DNA of 64,000 bases from Plantactinospora soyae (GCF_014874095.1 NZ_JADBEB010000001.1:868001-932000); one strand, 5' to 3'; shown: positions 38,568 to 50,455, counted from the stretch's first letter. The notes: generated by a model from the letters alone, not told the origin. Made by a program: numbers and translations.

Positions 38568-41500
38568 CTAGCGGTACGACCCGAAGTCGAAGTCGTCCAG
38601 CGGCACTGCCTGCCCGCTGGCCGGCCCGAATCCGTAGTCGGTCTCCGGGTAGCCGGTCATCGAGTAGACCTTGGCCTTCGCCTCCTCGGTCGGCTCCACC
38701 CGGACGTTGCGGTACTTGCTGATGCCCGTACCGGCCGGGATGAGCTTTCCGATGATGACGTTCTCCTTGAGACCGATCAGCGAGTCGCTCCGGGCGTGGA
38801 TCGCCGCGTCGGTGAGCACCCGGGTGGTCTCCTGGAAGGAGGCCGCCGACAGCCACGAGTCCGTGGCCAGCGACGCCTTGGTGATGCCCATCAGCACCGG
38901 CCGGCCCGCCGCGGGCTCGCCGCCCTCGGAGACGAGTCGGCGGTTCTCCGACTCGAAGAGCGCCCGGTCGACCAGCACGCCCGGCAGGAACTCGGTCGCG
39001 CCGGAGTCGATCACCGTCACCCGCTTGAGCATCTGGCGGATGATGATCTCGATGTGCTTGTCGTGGATCAGCACACCCTGCGACCGGTAGACCTCCTGGA
39101 CCTCCTGGGTCAGGTGGACCTGGACCGCCCGCGGGCCGAGGATCCGCAGCAGTTCGTGCGGGTCGATCGTGCCCTCGGTGAGCTTCTCTCCGACCGCCAC
39201 GTGCGCGCCGTCGTGCACGCCCGGCCGGAGCCGGACCCGCTTCGAGATCTTGTCGTGGACGATCTCGTCGGTGCCGTCGTCCGGCACGATGATGATCTTC
39301 CGCGACCGCTCGCCGTCCTCGATCCGGATCCGACCAGGGGTGTCGGCGATCGGCGCCTTGCCCTTGGGTACCCGGGCCTCGAAGATTTCCTGGACTCGGG
39401 GCAGACCCTGGGTGATGTCCTCACCCGCGACACCACCGGTGTGGAAGGTACGCATCGTCAGCTGGGTACCCGGCTCACCGATCGACTGGGCGGCGATGAT
39501 GCCGACCGCCTCGCCGACGTCCACGGTCTTGCCGGTCGGCAGCGAGCGGCCGTAGCACGCACCGCAGACGCCCAGCTTCGACTCGCAGGTGAGCACGCTG
39601 CGGACCCGGACCGTGTCGACTCCGGCAGCAACGATCTTGTCCACCGAGATCGAGTTGAGGTCGACACCCCGCTCCGCCACCAGGTTGCCGTCCGGCCCCT
39701 TGATGTCGTCGGCGAGGGTACGGGCGTGCACCCCGGTCTCCACGTGCTCGTGCGCCACCAGCTTGCCGGTGTCGAGCTTCGTGGCGATCTGCATCGAGAT
39801 GGCGCGGTCGGTCCCGCAGTCCTCCTCGCGGATGATCACGTCCTGCGAGACGTCCACCAGACGACGGGTCAGGTAACCCGAGTCGGCGGTCCGCAGCGCG
39901 GTGTCCGCCAGACCCTTCCGGGCACCGTGCGTGGAGATGAAGTACTCCAGTACGGAGAGACCCTCCCGGTAGCTGGCCTTGATCGGCCGCGGGATGATCT
40001 CGCCCTTCGGGTTGGCCACCAGACCACGGATCGCGGCGATCTGCCGGAGCTGGAGCAGGTTACCGCGGGCACCCGAGTTGATCATCTTCCACAGCGGGTT
40101 CTCCTGCGGAAGCGCGGTCTCCATCTCCTTGGCGACCTCGTTGGTCGCCTTGGTCCAGATCTCGATGAGCTCGCCGCGACGTTCCTCGGCGGTCATCAGA
40201 CCACGCTGGTACTGCTTGTCGATCCGCTCGGCTTCCTTCTCGTACCGCTCCAGGATCTCCCGCTTGCGCGGCGGCGCGATGACGTCCTCCATGCCGATCG
40301 TCACGCCGGACCAGGTGGCCCAGTGGAAACCGGCCTCCTTGAGCCCGTCGAGGGTCGCGGCCAGCGCAACCTTCGGGAACCGCTCGGCGAGGTCGTTGAC
40401 GATCGCGGAGAGCTGCCCCTTGCGGATCTCGTAGTTCACGAAACGGTAGCCCTTCGGCAGCGTCTCGTTGAACAGCACCCGACCCAGGGTGGTCTCCACG
40501 GTCAGCGGCTCGCCCTGGGTCCAACCCTCGGGCTCGGTCCACCGCTGCGCACCGGCGCCGTTGTCGACCTCGGTCACGCCGCGCAGCCGGATCCGCACCG
40601 GCGTCTGCAGGTGCAGCTCGCCGTTGTCGAAGGCCATCCGCGCCTCGGCGTCCGAGCTGAACGCCCGGCCCTCGCCGACCTCACCCGGAGTCAGGTGGGT
40701 CAGGTGGTAGAGGCCGATGACCATGTCCTGGGTGGGCATGGTGACCGGCTTGCCGTCCGCCGGCTTGAGGATGTTGTTCGACGAGAGCATCAGGATCCGC
40801 GCCTCGGCCTGCGCCTCGGCGGAGAGCGGCACGTGCACCGCCATCTGGTCGCCGTCGAAGTCCGCGTTGAACGCGGTGCAGACGAGCGGGTGGATCTGGA
40901 TCGCCTTGCCCTCGACCAGCTGCGGCTCGAACGCCTGGATGCCCAGCCGGTGCAGGGTCGGCGCCCGGTTCAGCAGAACCGGGTGCTCGCCGATGACCTC
41001 TTCCAGCACGTCCCAGACGACCGGCCGCTGCCGCTCCACCATCCGCTTCGCGGACTTGATGTTCTGCGCGTGGTTCAGGTCGACCAGCCGCTTCATCACG
41101 AACGGCTTGAACAGCTCCAGCGCCATCTGCTTGGGCAGGCCGCACTGGTGCAGCTTGAGCTGCGGACCCACGACGATCACGGAACGACCGGAGTAGTCGA
41201 CCCGCTTGCCCAGCAGGTTCTGCCGGAACCGCCCCTGCTTGCCCTTCAGCATGTCCGACAGCGACTTCAGCGGGCGGTTACCCGGCCCGGTGACCGGCCG
41301 TCCACGGCGGCCGTTGTCGAACAGCGCGTCCACGGCCTCCTGGAGCATCCGCTTCTCGTTGTTCACGATGATCTCGGGCGCGCCCAGGTCGATCAGTCGC
41401 TTGAGCCGGTTGTTCCGGTTGATCACACGGCGGTACAGGTCGTTCAGGTCGGAGGTCGCGAACCGACCACCGTCGAGCTGCACCATCGGGCGCAGGTCCG

Positions 41501-42464
41501 GCGGAATGACCGGTACGCAGTCCAGCACCATGCCGAGCGGCGAGTTGCGGGTGTTCAGGAACGCCGCGACCACCTTCAGCCGCTTGAGCGCCCGGATCTT
41601 CCGCTGGCCCTTGCCGGACCGGATGATCTCGCGGAGGTTGTCCGCCTCGGCGTCCAGGTCCATGTTCTGGACCAGCGCCTTGATCGCCTCGGCACCCATC
41701 CCACCGGTGAAGTACTCGCCGAACCGGTCCCGCAGCTCGCGGTAGAGCAGCTCGTCGGTGACCAGCTGCTTCGGGTCCAACTTGCGGAAGGTGTCCAGCA
41801 CCTCGTCCAAGCGGTCGATCTCGCGCTGCGCCCGGTCGCGGATCTGGCGCATCTCGCGCTCGCCGCCCTCTTTGACCTTGCGGCGCACATCTGCCTTGGC
41901 ACCCTCGGCCTCCAGCTCGGCCAGGTCGGCCTCGAGCTTGGCGGCCCGCTTCTCGATCTCCGAGTCGCGGCTGTTCTCGGACTGCCGCTTCTCGGCGAGA
42001 ATCTCGTTCTCCACCGTGGAGAGGTCGCGATGCCGCGCCTCGGTGTCGACGCTGGTGACCACGTACGACGCGAAGTAGATGATCTTTTCGAGGTCCTTCG
42101 GCGCCAGGTCGAGCAGGTAGCCCAGCCGGCTCGGCACACCCTTGAAGTACCAGATGTGCGTGACCGAGGCGGCCAGCTCGATGTGACCCATCCGCTCACG
42201 ACGCACCTTGGAGCGGGTCACCTCGACGCCGCAGCGCTCGCAGATGATGCCCTTGAACCGGACCCGCTTGTACTTACCGCAGTAGCACTCCCAGTCCCGC
42301 TGCGGACCGAAGATCTTCTCGCAGAAGAGCCCGTCCTTTTCCGGCTTCAGTGTGCGGTAGTTGATCGTTTCAGGCTTCTTGACCTCGCCATGCGACCACT
42401 GACGAATGTCGTCAGCGGTAGCCAGGCCAATCCGCAACTCGTCGAAGAAGTTGACGTCGAGCAC
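38568..42464 (-). CDS. rpoC: RNA polymerase beta' subunit
   Basis: 1298 residues, actinobacterial length. N-terminal zinc finger (CYCGKYKR...CERCGVEV), clamp, and the catalytic metal site [12 protein letters not shown] holding the three Asp of the active centre. Bridge helix and trigger loop region [30 protein letters not shown] is conserved; second zinc site [16 protein letters not shown] start at 42464 ([19 protein letters not shown]), 127 nt after rpoB. Confidence 0.99.
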   Translation of the reverse strand: MLDVNFFDELRIGLATADDIRQWSHGEVKKPETINYRTLKPEKDGLFCEKIFGPQRDWECYCGKYKRVRFKGIICERCGVEVTRSKVRRERMGHIELAASVTHIWYFKGVPSRLGYLLDLAPKDLEKIIYFASYVVTSVDTEARHRDLSTVENEILAEKRQSENSRDSEIEKRAAKLEADLAELEAEGAKADVRRKVKEGGEREMRQIRDRAQREIDRLDEVLDTFRKLDPKQLVTDELLYRELRDRFGEYFTGGMGAEAIKALVQNMDLDAEADNLREIIRSGKGQRKIRALKRLKVVAAFLNTRNSPLGMVLDCVPVIPPDLRPMVQLDGGRFATSDLNDLYRRVINRNNRLKRLIDLGAPEIIVNNEKRMLQEAVDALFDNGRRGRPVTGPGNRPLKSLSDMLKGKQGRFRQNLLGKRVDYSGRSVIVVGPQLKLHQCGLPKQMALELFKPFVMKRLVDLNHAQNIKSAKRMVERQRPVVWDVLEEVIGEHPVLLNRAPTLHRLGIQAFEPQLVEGKAIQIHPLVCTAFNADFDGDQMAVHVPLSAEAQAEARILMLSSNNILKPADGKPVTMPTQDMVIGLYHLTHLTPGEVGEGRAFSSDAEARMAFDNGELHLQTPVRIRLRGVTEVDNGAGAQRWTEPEGWTQGEPLTVETTLGRVLFNETLPKGYRFVNYEIRKGQLSAIVNDLAERFPKVALAATLDGLKEAGFHWATWSGVTIGMEDVIAPPRKREILERYEKEAERIDKQYQRGLMTAEERRGELIEIWTKATNEVAKEMETALPQENPLWKMINSGARGNLLQLRQIAAIRGLVANPKGEIIPRPIKASYREGLSVLEYFISTHGARKGLADTALRTADSGYLTRRLVDVSQDVIIREEDCGTDRAISMQIATKLDTGKLVAHEHVETGVHARTLADDIKGPDGNLVAERGVDLNSISVDKIVAAGVDTVRVRSVLTCESKLGVCGACYGRSLPTGKTVDVGEAVGIIAAQSIGEPGTQLTMRTFHTGGVAGEDITQGLPRVQEIFEARVPKGKAPIADTPGRIRIEDGERSRKIIIVPDDGTDEIVHDKISKRVRLRPGVHDGAHVAVGEKLTEGTIDPHELLRILGPRAVQVHLTQEVQEVYRSQGVLIHDKHIEIIIRQMLKRVTVIDSGATEFLPGVLVDRALFESENRRLVSEGGEPAAGRPVLMGITKASLATDSWLSAASFQETTRVLTDAAIHARSDSLIGLKENVIIGKLIPAGTGISKYRNVRVEPTEEAKAKVYSMTGYPETDYGFGPASGQAVPLDDFDFGSYR

Positions 42465-42591
42465 GTTATATGTCCCTCGTGTCGTGTCGTTTTTACCACT
42501 AGCCCTCAGCGGGGGTTGGGGGCCGGATGGCCCGCGGAGAGATCAAGCCTGACCGCCCGGAGCGGGTCGTCCGGCCCCCAACCCCACAACC

Positions 42592-45500
42592 TCACACCTC
42601 TTCGACCGAGCTCGGCTCGCGCCGGGACAGGTCGATGCCGAGTTCCTCCGCAGCGCGGAAGACCTCGTCGTCGGTCTCGCGCATCTCCAGGGCCACGCCG
42701 TCGCTGGAGAGCACCTCAACATTGAGGCACAGCGACTGCAGCTCCTTGAGCAGCACCTTGAAGGACTCCGGGATGCCCGGTTCGGGAATGTTCTCGCCCT
42801 TGACGATGGCCTCGTACACCTTGACCCGGCCGAGGACGTCGTCGGACTTGATCGTCAGCAACTCCTGCAGGGCGTACGCGGCGCCGTACGCCTGCATCGC
42901 CCAGCACTCCATCTCGCCGAACCGCTGACCACCGAACTGCGCCTTACCACCCAGCGGCTGCTGCGTGATCATCGAGTACGGGCCGGTCGACCGAGCGTGG
43001 ATCTTGTCGTCGACCAGGTGGTTCAGCTTCAGGATGTAGATGTAGCCGACCGCGATCGGATCGGGCAGCGGCTCGCCGGAGCGTCCGTCGAAGAGCTGCG
43101 CCTTTCCGCTCGCGCCGATCAGCTGCTTGCCGTCCCGGTTGGGCAGGGTCGACGAGAGCAGACCGGAGATCTCCTCTTCCTTGGCGCCGTCGAAGACCGG
43201 CGTCGCCACGTTGGTGTCCGGCTCGGACTCGTGGGCGTCGATCGCGCGCAGCGCGTTCTTCCAGTCGGCGTCCTCGCCGTTGACCTTCCAGCCGGTCTTG
43301 GCCACCCACCCGAGGTGGGTCTCCAGCACCTGGCCGATGTTCATCCGGCTCGGCACGCCGAGCGGGTTGAGCACGATGTCGACCGGCGTGCCGTCCTCCA
43401 GGAACGGCATGTCCTCGACCGGCAGGATCTTGGAGATGACACCCTTGTTGCCGTGCCGGCCGGCGAGCTTGTCGCCGTCCTGGATCTTCCGCTTCTGGGC
43501 GACGTAGACCCGGACCAGCTCGTTCACGCCCGGGGGCAGCTCGTCGCCGTCCTCCCGGGAGAAGGTCCGTACACCGATGACCGTGCCGGTCTCGCCGTGC
43601 GGAACCTTCAACGAGGTGTCCCGGACCTCACGCGCCTTCTCACCGAAGATCGCACGGAGCAACCGCTCCTCCGGGGTCAGCTCGGTCTCGCCCTTCGGCG
43701 TGACCTTGCCGACCAGGATGTCGCCGGTCACGACCTCCGCACCGATCCGGATGATGCCGCGCTCGTCGAGGTCGGCGAGCATTTCCTCGCTGACGTTCGG
43801 GATGTCGCGGGTGATCTCCTCCGGACCCAGCTTGGTGTCGCGGGCGTCGACCTCGTGCTCCTCGATGTGGATCGAGGTGAGGGCGTCCTGCTGCACGAGG
43901 CGCTGCGACAGGATGATCGCGTCCTCGTAGTTGTGGCCCTCCCAGGGCATGAAGGCGACGAGCAGGTTACGCCCGAGCGCCATCTCGCCCTCGTCGGTGC
44001 AGGGACCGTCGGCGATGACCTGGCCGGCCTCCACCCGGTCGCCCTCGAAGACGACCGGCTTCTGGTTGACGCAGGAGCCGGCGTTCGAGCGGCGGAACTT
44101 GTGCAGGAGGTAGGTACGCCGGTGGCCGTCGTCCTGGTGCACCGTCACGTAGTCGGCGCACAGGTCCTCGACCACACCGCCGACCTCGGCGACGACCACG
44201 TCACCGGCGTCGACCGCGGCCCGGTACTCCATGCCCGTACCCACGAGCGGCGACTCGGCCTTGACCAGCGGCACCGCCTGGCGCTGCATGTTGGCGCCCA
44301 TCAGTGCCCGGTTGGCGTCGTCGTGCTCCAGGAACGGGATCATGGCGGTGGCCACCGACACCATCTGGCGCGGCGACACGTCCATGTAGTCGACGGCGCC
44401 CGGTGCGACGTAGTCGATCTCGCCGCCCTTCCGCCGGACCAGGACCCGGTCCTCGGCGAAGGCGCCGTCGGCCCGCACCGCGGTGTTGGCCTGCGCCTTG
44501 ACGAACCGGTCCTCCTCGTCCGCCGTCAGGTAGTCGATCTGGTCGGTGACCCGACCCTCGACGACCTTCCGGTACGGCGTCTCGATGAACCCGAACGGGT
44601 TCACCCGGCCGAAGGTGGACAGCGCGCCGATCAGGCCGATGTTCGGGCCTTCCGGCGTCTCGATCGGGCACATCCGGCCGTAGTGGGACGGGTGCACGTC
44701 CCGGACCTCGAAGCCGGCCCGCTCCCGGGACAGACCACCCGGGCCGAGCGCGCTCAGCCGGCGCCGGTGGGTCAGGCCCGCCAGCGGGTTGGTCTGGTCC
44801 ATGAACTGGGACAGCTGCGACGTACCGAAGAACTCCTTGATCGCCGCCACCACCGGGCGGATGTTGATCAGGGTCTGCGGCGTGATCGCCTCGACGTCCT
44901 GGGTGGTCATCCGCTCCCGGACGACCCGCTCCATCCGGGAGAGACCGACCCGAACCTGGTTCTGGATCAGCTCGCCCACGGTACGGAGCCGGCGGTTGCC
45001 GAAGTGGTCGATGTCGTCGGCCTCGTAGCCCTCCTCACCGGCGTGCAGCCGGCACAGGTATTCCACGGTGGCGACGATGTCGTCCTCGGTCAGCGTGCCC
45101 TTGTTCATGGGTACGCCGACTTCGAGCTTCTTGTTGAACTTGTATCGGCCGACCTTGGCTACGTCATACCGCTTCGGGTTGAAGAAGAGGTTGTCGAGCA
45201 GGGTCTGGGCGTTCTCCCGCGTCGGGGGCTCACCCGGCCGGAGCTTGCGGTAGATGTCGAGCAGCGCCTCGTCCACCCCGGCGATGTGGTCCTTCTCCAG
45301 GGTGGTCATCATCAGCTCGGACCAGCCGAACCGCTCGCGGATCTGCTCGTTGGTCCAACCGATGGCCTTGAGCAGGACGGTGACGGCCTGCCGGCGCTTA
45401 CGGTCGATGCGGACACCCACGGTGTCTCGCTTGTCGATGTCGAACTCCAGCCAGGCACCCCGACTCGGGATGACCTTGACGCTGGAGAGGTCGCGGTCGG

Positions 45501-46023
45501 AGGTCTTGTCCGGCTCCTTGGAGAAGTACACGCCCGGGGACCGGACGAGCTGACTCACCACGACGCGCTCGGTGCCGTTGATGATGAAGGTGCCCTTGGG
45601 CGTCATCATCGGGAAGTCGCCCATGAACACCGTCTGGCTCTTGATCTCGCCAGTGGTGTTGTTGGTGAACTCCGCGGTCACGAACAGCGGGGCGCAGTAG
45701 GTCAGGTCCTTCTCCTTGCACTCCTCGATCGAGGCCTTGACCTCGTCGAAGCGGGGCGCGGAGAAGGAAAGTGACATAGTGCCGGAGAAGTCCTCAATGG
45801 GACTGATCTCGTCGAGGATCTCAGCGAGACCCGATCGAGCGTGCGGGTCGTCGGCCGACCGGCCCTGCCAACCCTCGTTGCCGACCAGCCAGTCAAACGA
45901 CTCGTTCTGGATGGCGAGGAGGTTGGGGACCTCGAGGTGTTCGGTAATCCTGCCGAAGGAAATTCGGCGGGGCGCGAAAGCGCTCGACGTACGACTGGTC
46001 TTCGCAGGGCGGGAAGCTGCCAA
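42592..46023 (-). CDS. rpoB: RNA polymerase beta subunit
   Basis: About 1143 residues from the TTG at 46023 (AAGGA 6 nt upstream). The open frame extends to 46110 but the extra residues are not RpoB-like. The rifampicin region reads [20 protein letters not shown] then [10 protein letters not shown]. Compared with common actinobacterial sequences it has T, A and R at E. coli positions 518, 522 and 527. The second cluster [16 protein letters not shown] and catalytic-core segments ([15 protein letters not shown] type: [20 protein letters not shown]) are intact. C-terminal clamp connector [30 protein letters not shown] is conserved. Confidence 0.98.
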   Translation of the reverse strand: MAASRPAKTSRTSSAFAPRRISFGRITEHLEVPNLLAIQNESFDWLVGNEGWQGRSADDPHARSGLAEILDEISPIEDFSGTMSLSFSAPRFDEVKASIEECKEKDLTYCAPLFVTAEFTNNTTGEIKSQTVFMGDFPMMTPKGTFIINGTERVVVSQLVRSPGVYFSKEPDKTSDRDLSSVKVIPSRGAWLEFDIDKRDTVGVRIDRKRRQAVTVLLKAIGWTNEQIRERFGWSELMMTTLEKDHIAGVDEALLDIYRKLRPGEPPTRENAQTLLDNLFFNPKRYDVAKVGRYKFNKKLEVGVPMNKGTLTEDDIVATVEYLCRLHAGEEGYEADDIDHFGNRRLRTVGELIQNQVRVGLSRMERVVRERMTTQDVEAITPQTLINIRPVVAAIKEFFGTSQLSQFMDQTNPLAGLTHRRRLSALGPGGLSRERAGFEVRDVHPSHYGRMCPIETPEGPNIGLIGALSTFGRVNPFGFIETPYRKVVEGRVTDQIDYLTADEEDRFVKAQANTAVRADGAFAEDRVLVRRKGGEIDYVAPGAVDYMDVSPRQMVSVATAMIPFLEHDDANRALMGANMQRQAVPLVKAESPLVGTGMEYRAAVDAGDVVVAEVGGVVEDLCADYVTVHQDDGHRRTYLLHKFRRSNAGSCVNQKPVVFEGDRVEAGQVIADGPCTDEGEMALGRNLLVAFMPWEGHNYEDAIILSQRLVQQDALTSIHIEEHEVDARDTKLGPEEITRDIPNVSEEMLADLDERGIIRIGAEVVTGDILVGKVTPKGETELTPEERLLRAIFGEKAREVRDTSLKVPHGETGTVIGVRTFSREDGDELPPGVNELVRVYVAQKRKIQDGDKLAGRHGNKGVISKILPVEDMPFLEDGTPVDIVLNPLGVPSRMNIGQVLETHLGWVAKTGWKVNGEDADWKNALRAIDAHESEPDTNVATPVFDGAKEEEISGLLSSTLPNRDGKQLIGASGKAQLFDGRSGEPLPDPIAVGYIYILKLNHLVDDKIHARSTGPYSMITQQPLGGKAQFGGQRFGEMECWAMQAYGAAYALQELLTIKSDDVLGRVKVYEAIVKGENIPEPGIPESFKVLLKELQSLCLNVEVLSSDGVALEMRETDDEVFRAAEELGIDLSRREPSSVEEV

Positions 46024-46149
46024 GATGCGTCCTTCCGAGGACCGGTGCTGCAGAACGGCTGTTACGCGTGCACTCCAATGGCCCCACTCCAAATATCCAC
46101 AATCGGACATTCCGAGCAGGGGTCAAGTCGGAAGGCAGCGCAAACTAGC

Positions 46150-46178
46150 AGTGTAGCCGAGCGGCTAACCGCTGTCCA
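46150..46178 (-). promoter_or_regulatory. rpoB: rpoB promoter
   Basis: TGGACA (46173-46178), 17-nt spacer, TACACT (46150-46155) on the minus strand. This gives a leader of about 120 nt to the TTG start. Confidence 0.75.
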
Positions 46179-46521
46179 GCCCACCACGGCAGGGCGTTGC
46201 AGAACGTGTCGCCGACACTCGGTCGGCGCGCGCTGAGCGCGCTTACACGTTCCCGCACGCATCCCGCTAGGCCCGTCTGATACCAGCGGCTCGTGGTGCT
46301 GCCGTCGGCTCTTACCCAGGTGTCGGCCGTCGCAAGCGCGGAAGGTCTTGCTGATGTCAGCGTGCCTGCCGCTTCGTGCCGCGTCAAGGGCTGATGCCCG
46401 GGTCGGACAACGTCTTTACCCGGGTCGCCATCCCGCGGCGGCCGCCCGGGCGGCCGTACGACCACGGTCGGAGGCGCCAAAGCCCTGATCATCGACGGTC
46501 GCAGGCTGTCAGCGGACGGGA
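46179..46521. other. Gene-free stretch between rpoB promoter and rplL terminator
   Basis: About 340 nt. Open frames here are short, Arg/Ala-rich and unsupported. No further promoter or RNA gene was recognised. Confidence 0.5.
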
Positions 46522-46555
46522 ACGGGCGGCGATCCGGCGCCGGATCACCGCCCGT
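46522..46555 (-). terminator. rplJL terminator
   Basis: ACGGGCGG, one mismatch, then the perfect palindrome GATCCGGCGCCGGATC closing with CCGCCCGT: a 16-bp stem with one mismatch, 128 nt downstream of the rplL stop. Confidence 0.75.
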
Positions 46556-46682
46556 GGCGAATTCCTGTGCGTCAGCTCACTCGACCCGACGCGGACACCC
46601 GCCACGGCCCGTTCCCCGTCGGGTCCCACTCGGCGGAGCGGGGACGAAAGGATCGGGCCGGGACGGATGACGTGGTGCGAAC

Positions 46683-47066
46683 CTACTTGAGGGTGACCTT
46701 GGCGCCCTCGGCCTCGAGCTTGGCCTTGGCCTTGTCGGCGGTCTCCTTGTTGGCCTTCTCCAGGACGGCCTTCGGCGCGGCCTCGACCAGGTCCTTGGCC
46801 TCCTTGAGGCCCAGGCCGGTCAGCTCGCGGACGACCTTGATGACCTGAATCTTCTTGCCACCGTCGGCGTCGAGGATGACGTCGAACTCGTCCTGCTCCG
46901 GCTCGGCCTCGGCCGGCGCGGCAGCGCCACCGGCGGCGGCCATCGCGACCGGCGCCGCGGCGGTGACGTCGAAGGTCGTCTCGAACTGCTTCACGAACTC
47001 CGACAGCTCGATCAGCGTCATCTCCTTGAACGCGTCGAGCAGCTCGTCGGTGCTGAGCTTCGCCAT
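46683..47066 (-). CDS. rplL: 50S ribosomal protein L7/L12
   Basis: 127 residues. N-terminal dimerisation helices ([29 protein letters not shown]), Ala/Glu hinge (~40-58), C-terminal factor-binding domain ([41 protein letters not shown]). Forms the stalk that recruits EF-Tu, EF-G and IF-2. 61 nt after rplJ. Confidence 0.98.
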   Translation of the reverse strand: MAKLSTDELLDAFKEMTLIELSEFVKQFETTFDVTAAAPVAMAAAGGAAAPAEAEPEQDEFDVILDADGGKKIQVIKVVRELTGLGLKEAKDLVEAAPKAVLEKANKETADKAKAKLEAEGAKVTLK

Positions 47067-47127
47067 GATGTCTGGCGTCCTTTCGTAGATCTGTTACACG
47101 AATATCGGGGTATCGGACGGGCTGGCC

Positions 47128-47667
47128 TCAGGCCTGCCCCTCCTTCTCACGCTTGTCCTGCAGGGCAGCCGCCAAGCGGGCGGTCTGCGCCAGCGGCGCC
47201 TGGAACAGGGCAGCGGCCTTGCTCAGGCTGCCCTTCATCGCGCCGGCCAGCTTGGCCAGCAGCACCTCACGGGACTCAAGGTCGGCAAGCTTGTTGACCT
47301 CGTCCGCGGTGATCGCCCGGCCCTCGAAGACGCCACCCTTGATGACGAGCTTCGGATTGGCCTTCGCGAACTCCCGCAGACCCTTCGCCGCTTCGACCAC
47401 GTCCCCGGAGACGAAAGTCAGCGCGGTAGGACCGGTGAACAGCTCGTCGAGGCCGGCAATGCCAGCATCCGTCGCGGCACGCTTCGCCAGCGTGTTCTTC
47501 GCAACCTCGTAGGTCGTGTCCCGACCGAGCGTGCGACGCAACTGGGTCAGCTGGGAAACCGTCAGACCACGGTATTCGGTCAGCACGGTGGCACCCGAGT
47601 TACGGAAGTACTCGGTGAGCTCGGCGACGGCGGTGGCCTTGTCAGCCCGAACCGGCTTGTCCGCCAT
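47128..47667 (-). CDS. rplJ: 50S ribosomal protein L10
   Basis: 179 residues. Stalk base protein: [40 protein letters not shown]...[14 protein letters not shown]-terminal L12-binding helix [28 protein letters not shown]10-L12 usually represses this operon by binding the leader; a ~280-nt leader is present. Confidence 0.98.
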   Translation of the reverse strand: MADKPVRADKATAVAELTEYFRNSGATVLTEYRGLTVSQLTQLRRTLGRDTTYEVAKNTLAKRAATDAGIAGLDELFTGPTALTFVSGDVVEAAKGLREFAKANPKLVIKGGVFEGRAITADEVNKLADLESREVLLAKLAGAMKGSLSKAAALFQAPLAQTARLAAALQDKREKEGQA

Positions 47668-47947
47668 GTCCCTCCTCTCTCATTGCTCCAGGCTGGTCAC
47701 CACCGACACCGATCGGCCCTGCGGCTCGATCGGGCAACGGGTGCGTCGGAGGCTCCGCCACAACGAGAGACGCCCCGGCGCACGGCGCACGGGGCGGGAA
47801 GATCATGTGATCATGACCTGGCACGCTATCCGTCTCGCCCTGCGCGGGCCGTCCCGTCCAACGGGACCTTCGACCGTGCCGAAGCACGGTGACCAGCGGT
47901 CTCTGGGTGAATACGATTTCCGCCCGCAGAAGCGCGGACAGAATCAC
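47668..47947 (-). promoter_or_regulatory. rplJ: rplJ leader (probable L10-leader regulatory RNA)
   Basis: The ~280-nt untranslated leader lies between the predicted promoter and the rplJ ATG, where the L10-leader autoregulatory RNA is usually found. It contains a strong hairpin at 47771-47796 (CGCCCCG / CGGGGCG, 12-nt loop). I could not fold the whole leader, so assignment to the known L10-leader family rests on position and length. Confidence 0.5.
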
Positions 47948-47977
47948 AGCCTACGGTACGCCCCGGGTGACGGCCAA
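47948..47977 (-). promoter_or_regulatory. rplJ: rplJL promoter
   Basis: TTGGCC (47972-47977), 18-nt spacer, TAGGCT (47948-47953) on the minus strand. Confidence 0.55.
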
Positions 47978-47997
47978 ATCACCCGAGGTGGTCCCGG

Positions 47998-48687
47998 TCA
48001 CGCCCGTCGACGGCGCAACCAGGCGTAGCCGGCCAGCGCGACGGCGCTCCAGGCCAGGGCGTGTGCCGTCAGCAGCGCCAGCGTGCCCGCCGTCGGGCCC
48101 GTCGTACTCGCCCGGGCGGTCGCCAGCACCGGCGGCGCGAGCCAGGGCACCACCGAGGTCTTCAGGCCGAACACGAACGCCCCGACCACCCCGCCGACCA
48201 GGACGGCCACCCCGTAGAGCGGGCTCGCCGTCGCCGCCCGGCTGGCCAGCGCGCCCAGGGCGATCGCCGCCGGCAGGACCAGCAGGTACGCCCACAGCCC
48301 GACCCCCAGCCCCAGGAGGATCGGCAGGTCGCCGGTCCGCTCCGGCCCGGTGACCCCGCCGACCAGCCAGGGTACGAGCAACGCGACCGGCGCGAAGGCC
48401 AACCCGGCCACCACGGCGGCGAGTACGCCCGCGGCCAGTTCCGAGCGCCGCCCGGCGACGACCCCGGCGAGTCGGCGCTGGACGTCCGGCTCGGTGTCCA
48501 GCAGCAGCCGGGTCTGCCAGGCCAGGATCGGGAACAGTACGACGGCGGAGACCCCGTACGCCTCGGCCGCCTGGGCACCCGCACCGCCGTGCAGCACGGT
48601 GAGCGCGACGAGTGCGGCGATCAACGGGGGCAGCGCCCGGGCCGACCGGACGAACCCGGCCAACCGCATCCCGACCAGCGGGGTCAC
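47998..48687 (-). CDS. ABC transporter permease
   Basis: 229 residues with about six hydrophobic helices (LPPLIAALVALTVLHGG, YGVSAVVLFPILAWQTRLLL, ELAAGVLAAVVAGLAFAPVALLVPWLVG, LGVGLWAYLLVLPAAIALGALASRAA, GVAVLVGGVVGAFVFGL, LALLTAHALAWSAVALAGYAWL). The GTG start overlaps the stop of the ATPase gene (GTGA), so the two form one small ABC-2-type or CcmB-like exporter. The cargo is unknown. An open frame upstream overlapping the ATPase is excluded as a shadow. Confidence 0.8.
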   Translation of the reverse strand: MTPLVGMRLAGFVRSARALPPLIAALVALTVLHGGAGAQAAEAYGVSAVVLFPILAWQTRLLLDTEPDVQRRLAGVVAGRRSELAAGVLAAVVAGLAFAPVALLVPWLVGGVTGPERTGDLPILLGLGVGLWAYLLVLPAAIALGALASRAATASPLYGVAVLVGGVVGAFVFGLKTSVVPWLAPPVLATARASTTGPTAGTLALLTAHALAWSAVALAGYAWLRRRRA

Positions 48688-49547
48688 GACGTCACCTCGG
48701 TACTGCCGTCCGCTCCGTCCGGACCGACCAACTGCCCCGGCCCGGCCAGACCCGTCGACGGGGCGGACCCGACCGACGCGGCCGGCGGGGCGGGCACGTC
48801 GGAGGGACGTACCCGCAGCACGTGGTGACCGGCGGCGCGCAGGTCGGCGACGGTCGTTGCCGCACGGGCGCTGGGGACGGCGATCTCCACGACGGACATC
48901 TTCCCGGCATCGGGCCGCCCCTCGGCGATTGCCGGACCGACGATCGAGACGGTGCCGTCGGCGACGGCCCACTGCGCGGCGTCGGGCAGCCGGATCGTCT
49001 CGCCCCGGTGGTCACTGACCAGTACGGCGCCACCGGCCGCCCGAACCTCCCTGATCAACTCCGGGACCAGTTCCCGGGTCGCCCCGTCCAGCCCCTCCCA
49101 GGGCTCGTCCAGGACGAGCAGGTCGGGCGAGCGGAGCAGGGCCTGGGCGAGGCCCACCTTCTGGGCCGTCCCCTTGGACAGGGCGGGCAGCCGGACGTCC
49201 CGGTACGGGGCGATGCCGAGGCGCTCGATCCAGCCGTCCACGGTCCGGGTCAGCGCCGGACCGGAGAGCGCACGGATCCGGCCCATCCCGGTGAGGTACT
49301 GCGCGACGGTGAACGGCTGGTCGGCGGGAAACCGCTCCGGCACCCAGCCGATCGTCCCGGGACGGTCCCGGACCACACCCCGGGTCGGGGTCAGCACCCC
49401 GGCGGCCACCTGGAGCAGGGTCGACTTACCGGCGCCGTTCCGGCCGAGCACCACCGCGCTCTCGCCGGGACCGATGTCGACCTCGACCGCCCGGAGCACC
49501 CACGGTGCGCGGACGCCGTACCGCAGCCAGACCTGATCCAGACGCAC
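48684..49547 (-). CDS. ABC transporter ATP-binding protein
   Basis: 287 residues. Walker A GRNGAGKST (~38-46), Q-loop region IGWVPERFP, a degenerate signature LSKGTAQKV in place of LSGGQ, Walker B LLVLDEPWEGLD and H-loop VSDHRG. The degenerate signature and short length resemble CcmA/small exporter ATPases. The C-terminal ~60 residues are Pro/Ala/Gly-rich. GTG start with no clear ribosome binding site; a CACTCT box 7 nt upstream is a weak leaderless candidate. It stands alone with its permease between rplA and rplJ, an unusual intruder in the rplKA-rplJL region. Confidence 0.85.
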   Translation of the reverse strand: MRLDQVWLRYGVRAPWVLRAVEVDIGPGESAVVLGRNGAGKSTLLQVAAGVLTPTRGVVRDRPGTIGWVPERFPADQPFTVAQYLTGMGRIRALSGPALTRTVDGWIERLGIAPYRDVRLPALSKGTAQKVGLAQALLRSPDLLVLDEPWEGLDGATRELVPELIREVRAAGGAVLVSDHRGETIRLPDAAQWAVADGTVSIVGPAIAEGRPDAGKMSVVEIAVPSARAATTVADLRAAGHHVLRVRPSDVPAPPAASVGSAPSTGLAGPGQLVGPDGADGSTEVTS

Positions 49548-49580
49548 GGGAAGAAGAGTGCCACAGGGACGCCGGGAATG

Positions 49581-49625
49581 CCGATACGGGACGCCCAGCG
49601 GTCTCCGCTGTGCGCCCCGTATCGG
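49581..49625 (-). terminator. rplKA terminator
   Basis: A long imperfect stem: CCGATACGGG / CCCGTATCGG, mismatch, CGC/GCG, mismatch, CAGCGG/CCGCTG around a TCT loop. It starts 29 nt after the rplA stop. Confidence 0.9.
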
Positions 49626-49653
49626 GCTGACCGAGCTGTGGGTCGGGCGAGGA

Positions 49654-50367
49654 TCAGTCCTCGGCCCCCTCCCGCAGGTTCTTGATCACGTTCGGGTCGA
49701 TCGGAACGCCCGGGCCCATGGTGGTGGCGAGGGTGACCTTGCGCAGGTACTTGCCCTTGGAGGCGGACGGCTTGGTCCGGAGCACCTCGTCGAGCACCGC
49801 GGCGTAGTTGTCGACCAGCTGCGCCTCGGAGAACGACGCCTTGCCGATGATCAGGTGCAGGTTCGAGTGCTTGTCCACCCGGAAGGTGATCTTTCCACCC
49901 TTGATCTCCGAGACGGCCTTGGTGACGTCCATGGTCACCGTGCCGGTCTTCGGGTTCGGCATGAGACCGCGCGGGCCCAGGATCCGCGCGATTCGGCCGA
50001 TCTTGGCCATCTGGTCCGGCGTGGCGATCGCCGCGTCGAACTCCAGCCAACCCTCCTGGATCCGGGCCACCAGCTCGTCGGTACCGACGATGTCCGCCCC
50101 GGCGGCGGTCGCCTCGTCGGCCTTGGCGCCGGCCGCGAAGACGATCACGCGGGCGGTCTTGCCGGTACCGTGCGGCAGGTTGACCGTGCCCCGGACCATC
50201 TGGTCGGCCTTACGGGGGTCGACACCGAGGCGCATCGCGACCTCGACCGTGGCGTCGAACTTGACGTTGCTGCTCCCCTTGGCGAGCCGTACGGCCTCGG
50301 CCGGGGTGTAGAGCTTGTCCCGGTCGATGGCTTCGGCTGCCTTGCGGTAGCTCTTACTGCGCTGCAT
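49654..50367 (-). CDS. rplA: 50S ribosomal protein L1
   Basis: 237 residues. L1 stalk protein for E-site tRNA release and, in other bacteria, a repressor of its own mRNA. Segments: [90 protein letters not shown]. Complete. Confidence 0.98.
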   Translation of the reverse strand: MQRSKSYRKAAEAIDRDKLYTPAEAVRLAKGSSNVKFDATVEVAMRLGVDPRKADQMVRGTVNLPHGTGKTARVIVFAAGAKADEATAAGADIVGTDELVARIQEGWLEFDAAIATPDQMAKIGRIARILGPRGLMPNPKTGTVTMDVTKAVSEIKGGKITFRVDKHSNLHLIIGKASFSEAQLVDNYAAVLDEVLRTKPSASKGKYLRKVTLATTMGPGVPIDPNVIKNLREGAED

Positions 50368-50455
50368 GTCTGAACACTCCTGTGGTATCTGGCGGGTACG
50401 CGGGTGCCGCGTGCCCTCCCACGAACTGATCCGTGCTGGGAGGTGGGGGTGGACC

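Noticed and set aside
38331-42725. Very long plus-strand open frame opposite rpoC (1464 codons)
   Set aside because: Antisense shadow of rpoC caused by high GC at third positions; composition is Leu/Val/Asp/Arg/His-skewed with no domain.
42997-45774. Long plus-strand open frame opposite rpoB
   Set aside because: Shadow of rpoB for the same reason.
46145-46492. Minus-strand frame upstream of rpoB
   Set aside because: Lies over the rpoB promoter; no recognisable protein features.
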